The position numbers were made by a program, and so were the translations under genes. Positions 8,276 through 18,800 of a stretch of 45,940 nt of DNA are shown piece after piece. The notes below the pieces were generated by a model. It saw only the letters and a program-made list of their open reading frames with translations, was not told the DNA's origin and searched no databases. Within the stretch, counting starts at the first letter, position 1; each line of letters starts with the position of its first letter. This DNA comes from an uncultured Propionimicrobium sp. (GTDB taxonomy: Bacteria > Actinomycetota > Actinomycetes > Propionibacteriales > Propionibacteriaceae), in assembly GCA_946221385.1 (NCBI GenBank), contig CAMIGX010000014.1, positions 1 to 45,940 on the forward strand, in the 5' to 3' direction.

Positions 8276-9762
8276 CTGCCGAATTGATCGACTATGACGA
8301 AGTAATGGCCAATTTCGAAGTCGTCATTGGCCTCGAGGTACACGTCGAATTGAACACCGCGTCGAAAATGTGGTGCGGTTGCTCGACCGCTTTCGGTGCA
8401 GAACCCAATACGCAGACTTGCCCAGTGTGTTTGGGCTTGCCCGGTTCGTTGCCGGTGGTCAATCAAAAGGCCGTCGAATCCGCAATTCGCATTGGCCTTT
8501 CGCTGGGTTGCGAGATCGCCGAATGGTGTCGCTTTGCCCGGAAGAATTATTTCTACCCGGACATGACGAAGAACTATCAGGTTTCGCAAAGCGACGAACC
8601 GATCTGTTTCGATGGCGAAGTCAGCGTCCAAGTCGATGGGGAGGATTTCATCATCCCGATTGAGCGCGTGCACATGGAAGAAGACGCCGGCAAGTCGACT
8701 CACATGGGCACCTCCGGACGGATCCAAGGCGCTGACTATTCGCTGCTTGATTACAACCGAGCTGGCGTTCCGTTGATGGAGATCGTCACCAAGCCGATTC
8801 TCGGCACCGGAACCAAAGCCCCACAGGTCGCTCGAGAATATATGGCGATGTTGCGCGACCTGATGCAGGCCCTTGGCGTCTCGGATGCTCGAATGGAACG
8901 CGGGCAGCTGCGTTGCGACGCGAATGTCTCGTTGATGCCAAAGGGTTCGACGACGCTCGGCACCCGCACCGAGACCAAGAATGTGAACTCGTTGCGCTCG
9001 GTCGAGGCGGCGTTGACCTATGAAATTCAGCGCCAGGCGGCGATCTTATTGGCTGGTGACAAGGTCAAACAAGAGACTCGGATGTGGAATGAGGCGGGCT
9101 ATACGACCGCTGGACGTTCCAAGGAGACGGCCGAAGATTATCGCTATTTCCCAGAGCCGGATCTGGTGCCAGTCGCGCCAAGCCTTGAGCTCGTCGAACG
9201 GTTGCGTGCTGAGCTGCCCGAGAGACCAGCCAAGCGCCGCACCCGGCTGCAGGCCGAGTGGGGCTTCAGCGATCTTGAAATGCGCGACGTCTTAGGCACC
9301 GAAGGCGCTCTAGACATGATTGACGCGACCGTCTCCGCTGGTGCTTCGTCAGTTGCTGCCCGCAAGTGGTGGCTGGGCGAGCTCGCCCGGCGCGCTAACG
9401 AATCCGAGATCAGCTTGGCAGAGCTTACGATCAGCCCTGCCCAGGTCGCTGCGCTGCAGGAGCTAGTCGATGATGGTTCGATCAACGACAAGCTCGCCCG
9501 TCAAGTCATTGACGGCGTCTTGGCCGGCGAAGGCGAACCAGCCGATGTGGTCGCCAGCCGAGGGTTGGCTGTCGTCAGCGATGATGGTGCCCTGAACGCA
9601 GCAATTGACGCCGCTATTGAGGCTAATCCGGACGTCGCCGACAAGATCCGGGCCGGCAAAGTGCAGGCAGCTGGCGCGCTGATTGGTGCGGTCATGAAGC
9701 AAATGGGCGGTCAAGCCGATGCTGGCCGGGTCCGTGAGCTGATCTTGGAACGGCTCAGCTGA
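8272..9762 (+). CDS. gatB: Asp/Glu-tRNA(Asn/Gln) amidotransferase subunit B
   Basis: GatB binds the mischarged tRNA, phosphorylates its acyl group and receives ammonia from GatA. The 496-aa protein has the GLEVHVEL start of the catalytic cradle, a CPVCLGLPG cysteine motif, YFYPDMTKNYQ, and the C-terminal helical YqeY-like tail (about 350-496). The ATG at 8272 overlaps the gatA stop and has an AGGTGAG upstream; the longer frame start at 8218 lies inside gatA and is rejected. Confidence 0.97.
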   Translation: MTAELIDYDEVMANFEVVIGLEVHVELNTASKMWCGCSTAFGAEPNTQTCPVCLGLPGSLPVVNQKAVESAIRIGLSLGCEIAEWCRFARKNYFYPDMTKNYQVSQSDEPICFDGEVSVQVDGEDFIIPIERVHMEEDAGKSTHMGTSGRIQGADYSLLDYNRAGVPLMEIVTKPILGTGTKAPQVAREYMAMLRDLMQALGVSDARMERGQLRCDANVSLMPKGSTTLGTRTETKNVNSLRSVEAALTYEIQRQAAILLAGDKVKQETRMWNEAGYTTAGRSKETAEDYRYFPEPDLVPVAPSLELVERLRAELPERPAKRRTRLQAEWGFSDLEMRDVLGTEGALDMIDATVSAGASSVAARKWWLGELARRANESEISLAELTISPAQVAALQELVDDGSINDKLARQVIDGVLAGEGEPADVVASRGLAVVSDDGALNAAIDAAIEANPDVADKIRAGKVQAAGALIGAVMKQMGGQADAGRVRELILERLS

Positions 9763-9764
9763 GC

Positions 9765-10259
9765 ATGACGCGAGTTACCCCAACCCCGAGCAGCGATACT
9801 CCCGAGCTGGCCGGAGATTTAGCCGAGTTGACCGCGGACATCAGATGGGATGCCGCTGGTCTGCTGCCGGCCGTCGTCCAAGACGCAGCTAGCGGCGAAG
9901 TGCTCATGGTGGCTTGGATGAATGCCGAATCGCTAACGCTCACTTTGACGACCAGACGGGCGACCTATTGGTCGCGTTCTCGTCAAGAACTGTGGGAGAA
10001 GGGTGCGACTAGCGGGCATCGTCAACAAGTCGTCGACGCGCGACTGGATTGCGACCAAGACACGCTGTTGTTGCGGGTACGACAAACTGGGCCAGCCTGT
10101 CACAGCGGCACGACTAGCTGTTTTGAAGCGGGACCGCAGCTGTTAGCTGAGGGCGATGCAGCCCAGCGCGGTCAGGCAGCTGGACTTCCAGCAGGTATCC
10201 AGATGTCGGCTGAAGATTCTCGAGCCGGTGCTCAGTCGATGGCTACCGACAGGTTGTGA
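9765..10259 (+). CDS. hisI: Phosphoribosyl-AMP cyclohydrolase HisI
   Basis: HisI opens the adenine ring of PR-AMP, the third step of histidine synthesis. The WDAAGLLPAVVQD start, VLMVAWMN, TYWSRSR and the zinc/active-site run CHSGTTSCF are all visible. At 164 aa it is longer than the usual 110-130; the first 20 and last 35 or so residues are unconserved-looking tails, and no HisE domain is present. It lies 2 bp after gatB and 6 bp before trpEC, away from the main his cluster (20078-24616). hisI next to trpE is also seen in other actinobacteria such as Mycobacterium. Confidence 0.93.
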   Translation: MTRVTPTPSSDTPELAGDLAELTADIRWDAAGLLPAVVQDAASGEVLMVAWMNAESLTLTLTTRRATYWSRSRQELWEKGATSGHRQQVVDARLDCDQDTLLLRVRQTGPACHSGTTSCFEAGPQLLAEGDAAQRGQAAGLPAGIQMSAEDSRAGAQSMATDRL

Positions 10260-10265
10260 ACAACG

Positions 10266-12593
10266 ATGATCGAGATTCAGCCATCGCTTGAGGAATTCCT
10301 GCGATTGGGGGCAGCCCATCGCGTCGTCAGCGTCTATGCGAAGTTGAGCGCTGACGATTTGACTGCCGTCGGCCTCTACCAGCAACTATGTGGCACCCGG
10401 GACGGCACTTTCTTACTCGAATCAGCTGAGCAAGGCGTGTGGTCGCGCTGGTCATTCGTGGGCGTCAATTGTCCGACCGCACTGAGCGCTCGCGGTGCTG
10501 AGGTCAGCTGGCTTGGGCGACAGGTTGATGGGTTGCCTAGCACGGGGGAGCCGCTTGAGGTGCTCGCCGACAGCCTTGAACTGCTTGGTTCTACCCGGCA
10601 ACCAGGATTGCCTCCGTTCACCTCCGGGCTGGTCGGCTACCTGGGCTACGACATGGTGCGCCATGTCGAAGCTTTGCCCGATGAAAATCCCGACGATCTG
10701 CAGCTGCCAGAAATGTTATTGCTGCTGACCAGCGACCTGGCGGTTTTGGACCATCACCGCGGAGAAGTTTGGCTGATCGCAAACGCGATCAATTTTGACG
10801 GATCACCCGAGCGCATCGAGCTGGCCTACGCCGATGCATGCGCGCGCGTGCGAGCGATGGCTGCCACCATCTGCCTGCCTCGGCCTGTGCTGACTCAGCC
10901 CGTCATCAACGACGACAGCACACATGATCTCGAGATCACTAGGCAAAATAGCCCGGCAGAGTTCCACGCGATGGTGCGCTCAGCCCAGCAGCGCATCACT
11001 GCAGGTGACATCTTCCAAGTCGTGCCATCGCAACGTTTCGACGTCCACACCGACGCCGACGCGCTATCGATCTACCGTCAGCTGCGATCGACTAATCCGA
11101 GCCCATATCTGTTCTTATTGCGCTTGGCTGACGGCGACCGCAGTTTCGCGGTCGTCGGCTCTAGTCCCGAAGCGCTGGTCACCGTCAGCGATGGCCTGGC
11201 AACTACCCACCCGATCGCTGGCACCCGGCCGCGCGGCAAGGACGCAGTAAGCGACGCTGAATTGGAACGCGAACTGCTCGCTGACGAGAAGGAACGCGCC
11301 GAGCATTTGATGTTGGTCGACCTTGGCCGAAATGATCTTGGTCGGGTGTGCCAGCCAGGCAGCGTCCAGGTCACCGAGTTCATGAATGTGCACCGCTACA
11401 GCACCGTCATGCACCTAGAAGCCACCGTGCAAGGCCAAGTGCGGCCAGAATTCTCGGCGCTCGACGTGACGATGGCCTGTTTCCCGGCCGGCACGCTATC
11501 TGGAGCGCCGAAAGTCATGGCGATGCGCATCATCGATCAGCTCGAATCGACTCGGCGCGGCATTTACGGCGGGGTCGTCGGCTATTTCGATTTCGCTGGT
11601 AATTCCGACATGGCGATCGCGATCCGCACTGCGGTCTTGGCTGACGGGATAGCGCACGTGCAAGCCGGTGCTGGCATTGTCGCTGATTCGGTAGCTGAAA
11701 ATGAAGAGGCCGAAACCCGCAACAAAGCAGCCAGCATGTTGAACGCGATCCGTCGTGCCGAATCGACTCAGGCCGCTGCAGCTAGGGGAGCTGGTCAGTT
11801 GACGGTGCTGGATAGCATCATCGCCGGCGTACTGGCCGATCTCGCGGTCGATCAGGCGCAAATTTCGCTAGCCGATCTGCAAGCTCAAGCTCGCCAAGCC
11901 CCGCCGGCTCTCGACCCGAAGCCGGCGTTCCGTCACCCCGGCTTGAGCGTCATCGCTGAAGTGAAACGCGCATCGCCGTCAGCGGGAGCGCTGGCTGAGA
12001 TCGCAGATCCAGCCGAATTGGCGGCCCGCTATCAAGCTGGCGGCGCAGCTGCGATCTCGGTGCTCACCGAGCAGCGTCGCTTCAATGGTTCGCTGGCTGA
12101 TCTGCGCGCGGTGCGTCAACGCGTCAACATTTCGGTGCTGCGCAAGGATTTCGTTGTCACCGAATATCAAGTCTGGCAAGCCCGTGCTGCCGGGGCAGAT
12201 TTGGTGTTGCTGATCGTCGCTGCGTTGGATGACGCGCAGCTGCGCCGGCTATATGAGCTCATCACTGAGCTCGGTATGACGGCATTGGTAGAGGTCCATG
12301 ACGAAGCTGAGGCTCATCGCGCGATCGCCTTGGGTGCTGAAGTGATCGGCGTCAACAATCGAAACTTGAAGACCCTCGAGGTCGATCCGCGACAGTTCGG
12401 ACGGATCGCCCCGCTGCTGCCAGCTGACGTCATCAAGGTCGCCGAATCAGGCATCACAGATGGCGCGGGCGCGGCCAGCTTCGCAGCGCAGGGCGCAGAT
12501 GTGGTGCTGGTCGGCCAAGCTCTGGTGACGAATGCCAGCCCTGAGCAGGCAGTGGCCGAAATGATCGAAATGTCCGCGACTATGGAAGGATGA
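10266..12593 (+). CDS. trpE-trpC: Fused anthranilate synthase component I / indole-3-glycerol-phosphate synthase
   Basis: This is one uninterrupted 775-aa frame with two complete enzymes. TrpE (about 1-500) makes anthranilate from chorismate: an LLES motif at 50-53 fits the tryptophan feedback site, and VVPSQRF, PIAGTRPRG, LVDLGRNDLGRV and FPAGTLSGAPK mark the chorismate-binding core. TrpC (about 512-775) closes CdRP to indole glycerol phosphate: VIAEVKRASPS, LRKDFVV, GVNNRNLKTLEVD and VAESGI are standard barrel motifs. The join is a short Ala-rich linker at about 500-511. In most actinobacteria trpE and trpC are separate genes, often with a small membrane-protein gene between them. An internal Shine-Dalgarno and TTG precede the TrpC part (separate entry). 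No glutamine amidotransferase (TrpG) is in the window. Confidence 0.95.
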   Translation: MIEIQPSLEEFLRLGAAHRVVSVYAKLSADDLTAVGLYQQLCGTRDGTFLLESAEQGVWSRWSFVGVNCPTALSARGAEVSWLGRQVDGLPSTGEPLEVLADSLELLGSTRQPGLPPFTSGLVGYLGYDMVRHVEALPDENPDDLQLPEMLLLLTSDLAVLDHHRGEVWLIANAINFDGSPERIELAYADACARVRAMAATICLPRPVLTQPVINDDSTHDLEITRQNSPAEFHAMVRSAQQRITAGDIFQVVPSQRFDVHTDADALSIYRQLRSTNPSPYLFLLRLADGDRSFAVVGSSPEALVTVSDGLATTHPIAGTRPRGKDAVSDAELERELLADEKERAEHLMLVDLGRNDLGRVCQPGSVQVTEFMNVHRYSTVMHLEATVQGQVRPEFSALDVTMACFPAGTLSGAPKVMAMRIIDQLESTRRGIYGGVVGYFDFAGNSDMAIAIRTAVLADGIAHVQAGAGIVADSVAENEEAETRNKAASMLNAIRRAESTQAAAARGAGQLTVLDSIIAGVLADLAVDQAQISLADLQAQARQAPPALDPKPAFRHPGLSVIAEVKRASPSAGALAEIADPAELAARYQAGGAAAISVLTEQRRFNGSLADLRAVRQRVNISVLRKDFVVTEYQVWQARAAGADLVLLIVAALDDAQLRRLYELITELGMTALVEVHDEAEAHRAIALGAEVIGVNNRNLKTLEVDPRQFGRIAPLLPADVIKVAESGITDGAGAASFAAQGADVVLVGQALVTNASPEQAVAEMIEMSATMEG
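11784..11801 (+). promoter_or_regulatory. Internal ribosome binding site and TTG start for the TrpC half
   Basis: AGGGGAG at 11784-11790 sits eight bases before an in-frame TTG at 11799-11801. From that TTG the protein reads as a normal free-standing TrpC N-terminus (TVLDSIIAGV). This looks like the ancestral trpC start kept inside the fusion and could yield a separate TrpC of about 264 aa. Confidence 0.55.
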
Positions 12594-12596
12594 TCA

Positions 12597-13859
12597 ATGA
12601 CCCAAGATCCCTTCGTCGACCGCTTGCTGCCCGATGAGCGCGGCCACTATGACCGTTTTGGCGGACGATTCGTCCCCGAGGCCCTGCAAGCTGCGTTGAC
12701 TGAGCTAGAAGACGCCTTCCAGGCAGCCCGGCAGGATCCGTCCTTCGCTGCCGAACTTGCTGATCTGCAAGCCAACTACGCGGGGCGGCCTAGCCCGATC
12801 ACCGAAGCTAAGCGCTATGGCGACTTGCATTGCGGGGGCGCGCAGATTCTGCTCAAACGGGAAGATCTCAACCACACCGGCAGCCACAAGATCAACAATG
12901 TGCTGGGCCAAGGGCTGCTGGCCAAGCGGATGGGTAAAACCCGACTCATCGCCGAAACCGGAGCCGGTCAACATGGCGTCGCGACGGCAACAATCGCCGC
13001 ACTACTCGGCATGGAGTGTCGCATCTACATGGGCAAAGTCGACACTGAACGCCAAGCCCTGAACGTCGGACGCATGCAGCTGCTCGGCGCGGAAGTCGTC
13101 GCTGTTGAAGCTGGATCGATGACCCTCAAAGACGCCATGAACGAGGGCTTGCGCGACTGGGTGACCAATGTCGCCAACACCCACTACCTGATCGGCACGG
13201 TCTCTGGCCCGCATCCCTTCCCGATGATGGTGCGTGAATTTCAGCGCGTCATCTCTACCGAAGCCCGGGCGCAGTTGCTGACGCGCTTTGGACGGCTACC
13301 TGACGCAGTCGCCGCGTGCGTCGGTGGCGGGTCGAATGCGATGGGAATCTTCGCGGATTTCATTGCCGACCGAGACGTCGCGCTGTACGGCTTCGAAGCT
13401 GGCGGTGCAGGGGTAGAAACTGGTCGACATGCCTCGTCGATCACCGGCGGTTCGATAGGGGTGCTGCACGGCACACGGACTTTCGTGCTGCAAGACGAAG
13501 ATGGCCAGACCATCGAGTCGCATTCGATCTCGGCTGGTCTGGATTATCCAGGTGTCGGTCCTGAGCATGCCTGGCTCGCCGAGCAAGGGCGCGCAAACTA
13601 CGAACCAGTCACCGATGCTGAAGCCATGCAAGCATTGCGCGATCTGATTCGCAGCGAGGGCATCATCCCGGCTATCGAGTCCGCGCACGGATTGGCGGGT
13701 GCGCGCCGCATCGCGCTGCGCATGTTGGACGCAGACCCCAGCCGCCGACCGTGCATCCTGGTGAGTCTGTCGGGTCGTGGCGACAAGGATGTGCGTACCG
13801 CCATGGACTATTTCGATATCGCTGGTGTCGCTGATCTTTCGACAGGAGCCCTGGAATGA
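12597..13859 (+). CDS. trpB: Tryptophan synthase beta chain
   Basis: TrpB condenses indole with serine on PLP in the alpha2-beta2 complex. The 420-aa protein is typical TrpB1: the FGGRFVPEAL start, PLP lysine Lys98 in HTGSHKIN, ETGAGQHG, and the phosphate-binding GGGSNAMG loop. It lies 3 bp after trpEC, with GAAGGA upstream, and overlaps trpA by 4 bp (ATGA), as expected for stoichiometric expression. Confidence 0.97.
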   Translation: MTQDPFVDRLLPDERGHYDRFGGRFVPEALQAALTELEDAFQAARQDPSFAAELADLQANYAGRPSPITEAKRYGDLHCGGAQILLKREDLNHTGSHKINNVLGQGLLAKRMGKTRLIAETGAGQHGVATATIAALLGMECRIYMGKVDTERQALNVGRMQLLGAEVVAVEAGSMTLKDAMNEGLRDWVTNVANTHYLIGTVSGPHPFPMMVREFQRVISTEARAQLLTRFGRLPDAVAACVGGGSNAMGIFADFIADRDVALYGFEAGGAGVETGRHASSITGGSIGVLHGTRTFVLQDEDGQTIESHSISAGLDYPGVGPEHAWLAEQGRANYEPVTDAEAMQALRDLIRSEGIIPAIESAHGLAGARRIALRMLDADPSRRPCILVSLSGRGDKDVRTAMDYFDIAGVADLSTGALE

Positions 13860-14737
13860 GTGATGCGGGCGTGCGCTTCGATGTGACCAGGCTCGGCAAC
13901 TCCGGTGGGCTATTGGCAGACGCTAGAGCCCAAGGCAGGGCCGCGCTGGTGGCCTATCTGCCGGTCGGATTCCCTGATGTACCGACCTCGATCGACGCGA
14001 TGTTAGCCGTCATGCAGGGTAGTGATGGGCAAGGCGCAGATTTCATCGAGATCGGCATGCCCTATTCGGATCCAATGATGGACGGCACTGCGATCCAATA
14101 CGCCACGAATCAGGCCTTAGCTGGCGGAGCGCGTACCAAGGACATTTTCAGTGCTGTCGAGGCGGTCGCTGTCCACGGCAATGCGCCGATGGTCATGATC
14201 TATTGGAATCTGGTCGAACACTATGGCGTGGATCGGTTCGCGCGAGATCTCGCCAATGCGGGCGGCGCCGGCTTGATCACTCCCGATTTGACCCCCGACG
14301 AGGCGGACGAGTGGATCACCGCTGCTGATGAGCATGGCCTCGATCGGGTCTTCTTGATCGCGCCCAGCTCCACTGATGAACGCATCCAGATGACGATGCA
14401 GGCTTGCCGTGGCTGGGTATATGCCACTTCAGTCATGGGAGTCACGGGCACCCGCACGCAAACCTCGCAGGCGGCGCCGCTGATCGTCGAACGAGCCCGG
14501 GCAGCTGACCCGAAACTGCCGGTCGGTGTCGGCCTGGGGGTTTCCAACGGCCAACAAGCCGCAGAAGTCGCTGATTTCGCTGATGCGGTCATCGTCGGAT
14601 CTGCACTGGTGGCGAAATTAATCGACCTGGAACAGGGCAGAACGACGGATTTGGCAGCATTTCGTCAACTGGGTGAGGAACTCGCCGCAGGGGTGCGCGG
14701 CCGCATCGAGACTGGAGGCAAGCATGATGCTTCGTGA
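13856..14737 (+). CDS. trpA: Tryptophan synthase alpha chain
   Basis: TrpA cleaves indole-3-glycerol phosphate to indole, which is channelled to TrpB. The 293-aa barrel has catalytic Glu65 in FIEIGMPYSDP and Asp76 in MMDGTAIQ, spaced as in E. coli Glu49/Asp60, and the phosphate-site VGLGVSNGQQA. The start overlaps the trpB stop. The end overlaps lgt by 14 bp. Confidence 0.97.
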   Translation: MSDAGVRFDVTRLGNSGGLLADARAQGRAALVAYLPVGFPDVPTSIDAMLAVMQGSDGQGADFIEIGMPYSDPMMDGTAIQYATNQALAGGARTKDIFSAVEAVAVHGNAPMVMIYWNLVEHYGVDRFARDLANAGGAGLITPDLTPDEADEWITAADEHGLDRVFLIAPSSTDERIQMTMQACRGWVYATSVMGVTGTRTQTSQAAPLIVERARAADPKLPVGVGLGVSNGQQAAEVADFADAVIVGSALVAKLIDLEQGRTTDLAAFRQLGEELAAGVRGRIETGGKHDAS

Positions 14738-15743
14738 GCTGATCTTTCCGACGGTGATCCCAGCTCCGCCGATTAGTGGTTTCGACATCTTCGGTTTTCA
14801 GCTGCACTTTTATTCGCTGACGATGCTGGCCGCCATCTTGACCGGCGCGATTTGGGCTCAGCGGCGCTTCGTCAGCCGCGGTGGAGATGCTGAAAAGTTT
14901 CAAAACACGATTTTCGTCGCCGTCATATTCGGCATCATTGGGGCACGCGCCTATCACGTGCTGACCGACCACCAAATCTATTTCGGCGCTGACGCTCCCA
15001 AGCAGCCAATCGACGCGCTGAAAATTTGGGAGGGCGGCCTTGGCATCTGGGGCGCGATCGCTGCCGGGGGAGTCGCGGCTTGGGTCATGTGCCGACGTCA
15101 GCAGATCAATTTTCCCGCGCTGGCTGACGTCGTCGCGGTGCCTCTCTTGCCTGCGCACGCGATCGGACGCTTGGGCAACTACTTCAACCAAGAACTTTTT
15201 GGTAAACCAACCGACCTGCCGTGGGCTCTTTATGTCGACCCCCCTTATCGCCCGGCTGGTTATGAGCAATACGAAAGCTTCCATCCGACCTTCCTTTATG
15301 AAGGCTTGTGGACGACGCTCGGCTGTTTTGTCTTGCTGTGGGTCGAGCGGCGTTTCCGGCTAGGCCGCGGCAAGCTATTCATTGGCTATGTCATGTGGTA
15401 CTGCTTCGGGCGGTTCTTCGTTGAAGCCTTACGTATCGACCCGGCGAATCACGTCGGCGGTTTTCGGATCAACAACTACGTCTCACTGATCGTCTTCGTC
15501 ATTGCGGCGATCTGGTTGGCTTGGGCGTTGCGGAATCGTCCTGGGTATTTAATGTGGCCATTTGGCACACCCCGACCTTCTGGCTTGCGGCCAGCCAAGC
15601 CACGTGCAGCGAGTTCGCTACCGGCAGCTGGCGCTGAGGAAAATTTGCCTGCCGAAGATTCTGCGAGCACTGTCAACAAGGCTGTGAAGCAGTCAGCCGA
15701 ACCCGCTGATCAGGCGCTTTCGAAGCCCGCCGATCCGGCCTAG
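14724..15743 (+). CDS. lgt: Prolipoprotein diacylglyceryl transferase
   Basis: Lgt moves diacylglycerol from phosphatidylglycerol to the lipobox cysteine of prelipoproteins in the membrane. It is a multi-pass protein with the signature GRLGNYFNQELFG (148-160), HPTFLYEG (187-194) and Arg230 in CFGRFFVEALR. The ATG at 14724 follows TGGAGG by five bases (14727 is also possible) and lies inside trpA. The 339-aa length includes a polar Ala/Pro-rich tail from about 280, common in actinobacterial Lgt. The lipoprotein at 36125 is a potential substrate. Confidence 0.96.
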   Translation: MMLRELIFPTVIPAPPISGFDIFGFQLHFYSLTMLAAILTGAIWAQRRFVSRGGDAEKFQNTIFVAVIFGIIGARAYHVLTDHQIYFGADAPKQPIDALKIWEGGLGIWGAIAAGGVAAWVMCRRQQINFPALADVVAVPLLPAHAIGRLGNYFNQELFGKPTDLPWALYVDPPYRPAGYEQYESFHPTFLYEGLWTTLGCFVLLWVERRFRLGRGKLFIGYVMWYCFGRFFVEALRIDPANHVGGFRINNYVSLIVFVIAAIWLAWALRNRPGYLMWPFGTPRPSGLRPAKPRAASSLPAAGAEENLPAEDSASTVNKAVKQSAEPADQALSKPADPA

Positions 15744-15812
15744 AGGAAAGTGTCGGAGCCCCGGACTAAGGTGGGCAGGGTCTGATCGACGAGCGAATCG
15801 AGGAGGTACCAG

Positions 15813-18800
15813 GTGGCCAAGAATTTCGTGCATTTGCACAATCACACCGACTTCTCGATGCTCGACGGCGCCGCCCGCGTCAATGACTTGATGGCTAAGG
15901 CGGCCAGCCTAGAAATGCCAGCGCTAGCGATCACTGATCACGGCAACATGTTTGGCGCCTATGAGTTCTATAAATCAGCGCTGAGCCATGAAGTCAAGCC
16001 GATCATCGGGCTCGAGGCCTATTTGGCTCCCGAAGGAGTGTCCCGCACGGAGCGTAAACGCGTGCAATTCGGTGATGGAACCGGTGACGACGTCGCCGCC
16101 AAAGGCGCCTACACGCACATGACGATCTGGGCCGCCAACACCCAAGGCATGCACAACCTTTTCAAGCTGTCTAGCCGCTCGTCGCTGGAGGGCATGTTTT
16201 ATAAGCCGCGCGCCGACGCCGAACTGCTCGCCGAGCTACATGACGGGCTGATCGCGACGACCGGTTGCCCGTCTGGTGAAGTGCAGACCTATCTGCGGGT
16301 CGGGAAATTTGATCAGGCGCTGGCCTCTGCGGCGAAATTCCAGGAGATCTTCGGCAAAAACAATTTCTACGTCGAATTGATGGACCACGGGCTGTCCATC
16401 GAGACCCGAGTTCGCGCCGAGCTACTAGACATCGCGAAGCGGCTCGATGCGCCACTGGTCGCCACCAATGACCTGCACTACGTCAGCGCCGAAGACGCGC
16501 ACGCGCACGACACCTTGTTGTGTGTGTCGGCGGGCGCGAATTTCAACACCCCAGATCGATTCAAGTTCGACGGCAGCGGCTACTACCTCAAGTCCGCTGA
16601 CGAGATGCGCACGCTGTTCAGCAATTTCCCCGACGCCTGTGATAACACACTCGCCATCGCAGAACGCTGCGAAGTCTCGTTCGCTGAAGGCAGCGGCACA
16701 TTCATGCCGATCTTTCCGGTGCCGGACGGCGAATCTGAAGCCACTTGGTTTGAGAAAGAATGCCAACGTGGCCTGCACCAACGTTACGGTGCGGTCATTC
16801 CAGCTGAAGTCCAGCAGCGCGCGGAGTACGAGAAGGAGATCATTCTCGGCAAGGGCTATCCAGGCTATTTCTTGATCGTCGCGGACTACATCGGATGGGC
16901 TAAACGCAATGGCATCCGGGTCGGCCCAGGACGTGGCTCAGGCGCGGGCTCGCTACTGGCCTATGCGCTGGGCATCACCGACCTAGATCCGCTCGATCAT
17001 GGTCTGCTGTTCGAGCGATTCTTGAACCCAGAACGTCCGTCCTTGCCTGACTTCGACGTTGACTTCGACGAACGTCGACGCGATGAAGTCATCGAATACG
17101 TCGGTGAACGTTACGGTCACGATCACGTCGCCCAGATCGTCACCTACGGCACCATCAAGGCCAAGCAGGCCGTCAAAGACTCCGCTCGGGTGCTCGGCAA
17201 GCCCTACAACGTCGGTGAACGGATCACTAAGGCGATGCCGCCTGCGGTGATGGGCAAAGATGTTCCGCTGCCACAGCTATTCAACCCAGAGCACGCGCGC
17301 TACAGCGAAGGCACAGAGTTCCGGGAACTGTACAAGAGCGATCCGGAGTTCGCCGAGGTGGTTGACACCGCCCAAGGCATCGAGGGCCTTAAACGGCAAT
17401 GGGGTGTGCACGCCTGTGGTGTCATCGTCGGCTCGGTGCCGTTGATGGACGTCATCCCGATCATGAAGCGCGAATCCGACGGCGCGATCATCACGCAGTT
17501 CGATTACCCCAGCGCAGAAGCATTAGGCCTAGTCAAGATGGACTTTCTGGGCCTGCGTAATTTGACCGTCATTGACGATGCGCTGCGCAATATCAAGAAC
17601 AATCACGGCGTCGAAGTCGACATCGACGCCCTGCCATTGGATGACGAAAAGACTTTCCAGCTGCTGCAGAAGGGCAACACGCTCGGCGTCTTTCAGCTCG
17701 ACGGTGGCCCGATGCGAGCGCTGTTGAAGTCCATGCAGCCAGATAAATTCGCTGACATTTCCGCTGTCTCAGCGCTCTATCGCCCCGGCCCGATGGGCGC
17801 GGATTCACACAACAAATACGCTCGTCGTAAAACAGGACGCGAACAGATCACGCCCATTCATCCGCAACTCGAAGAACCACTGGCCGACATCTTGGACGAG
17901 ACTTACGGCTTGATCGTCTATCAAGAGCAGGTCATGCAGATCGCCCAAAAGGTCGCCGGCTACACGCTTGGTGCTGCAGACGTGCTGCGTCGAGTGATGG
18001 GCAAAAAGAAGAAGAAAGATCTCGACGCACAATATGAGGTCTTCCAAGCTGGCATGCTGGAACGCGGCTACTCTCAGGAGGCCTTCCAGACGCTGTGGGA
18101 CATCTTGGTGCCGTTCAGCGACTACGCCTTCAATAAGTCACACTCGGCAGCATATGGCCTAGTCAGCTACCAAACTGCTTGGTTGAAAGCGAACTATCCG
18201 ACCGAATATATGGCGGCGCTGCTGCAATCGGTCAAGGACGATAAGACTAAATCGGCGATCTACCTTGCCGAATGCCGCCACCTGGGGATCAATGTCTTGC
18301 CACCCGACGTCAATGAATCAGACGAAATGTTCACCGCAGTCGGCACGGACATCCGTTTTGGACTCTCAGCGATCCGCAATGTCGGCACACAAATGGTTGA
18401 CGGCATCATTCAGACTCGCCGCGAGCACGGCCCAGCCAAGGATTTCAACGAGTTCCTGGCGAATGCGCCGCTGGCGGTGTGCAACAAACGCATGATGGAT
18501 TCATTGATCAAGGCTGGCGCTTTCGACTCGATGGGGCATGGCCGGCGGGCATTGATGGAGATCTACGAGGACGCCATCGACCAGGTCATTGACGTCAAAC
18601 GAAATGCCGAAAATGGCCAAGATTCACTGCTCGGCGGATTTGGACTAGACGACACTGACGACGAGTTCGGGGCGCTGCCGATACCAGAGGTGTCCGAATG
18701 GGATAAGCGCACCAAGCTCGCCTTCGAACGCGAAATGCTCGGGCTTTACGTCTCAGATCATCCGTTGCAAGGCATGGAACACATCCTCGCTGCCAACCGA

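Noticed and set aside
10200..10270. Trp leader peptide or attenuator before trpEC
   Set aside because: Only 6 bp separate hisI and trpEC, with no Trp-rich short ORF and no alternative hairpins.
11700..11830. TrpE-TrpC fusion as a sequencing artefact
   Set aside because: Both domains are complete and in one frame, with a plausible linker. A lost stop by a single-base error cannot be fully excluded but needs no frameshift, so the fusion is kept.
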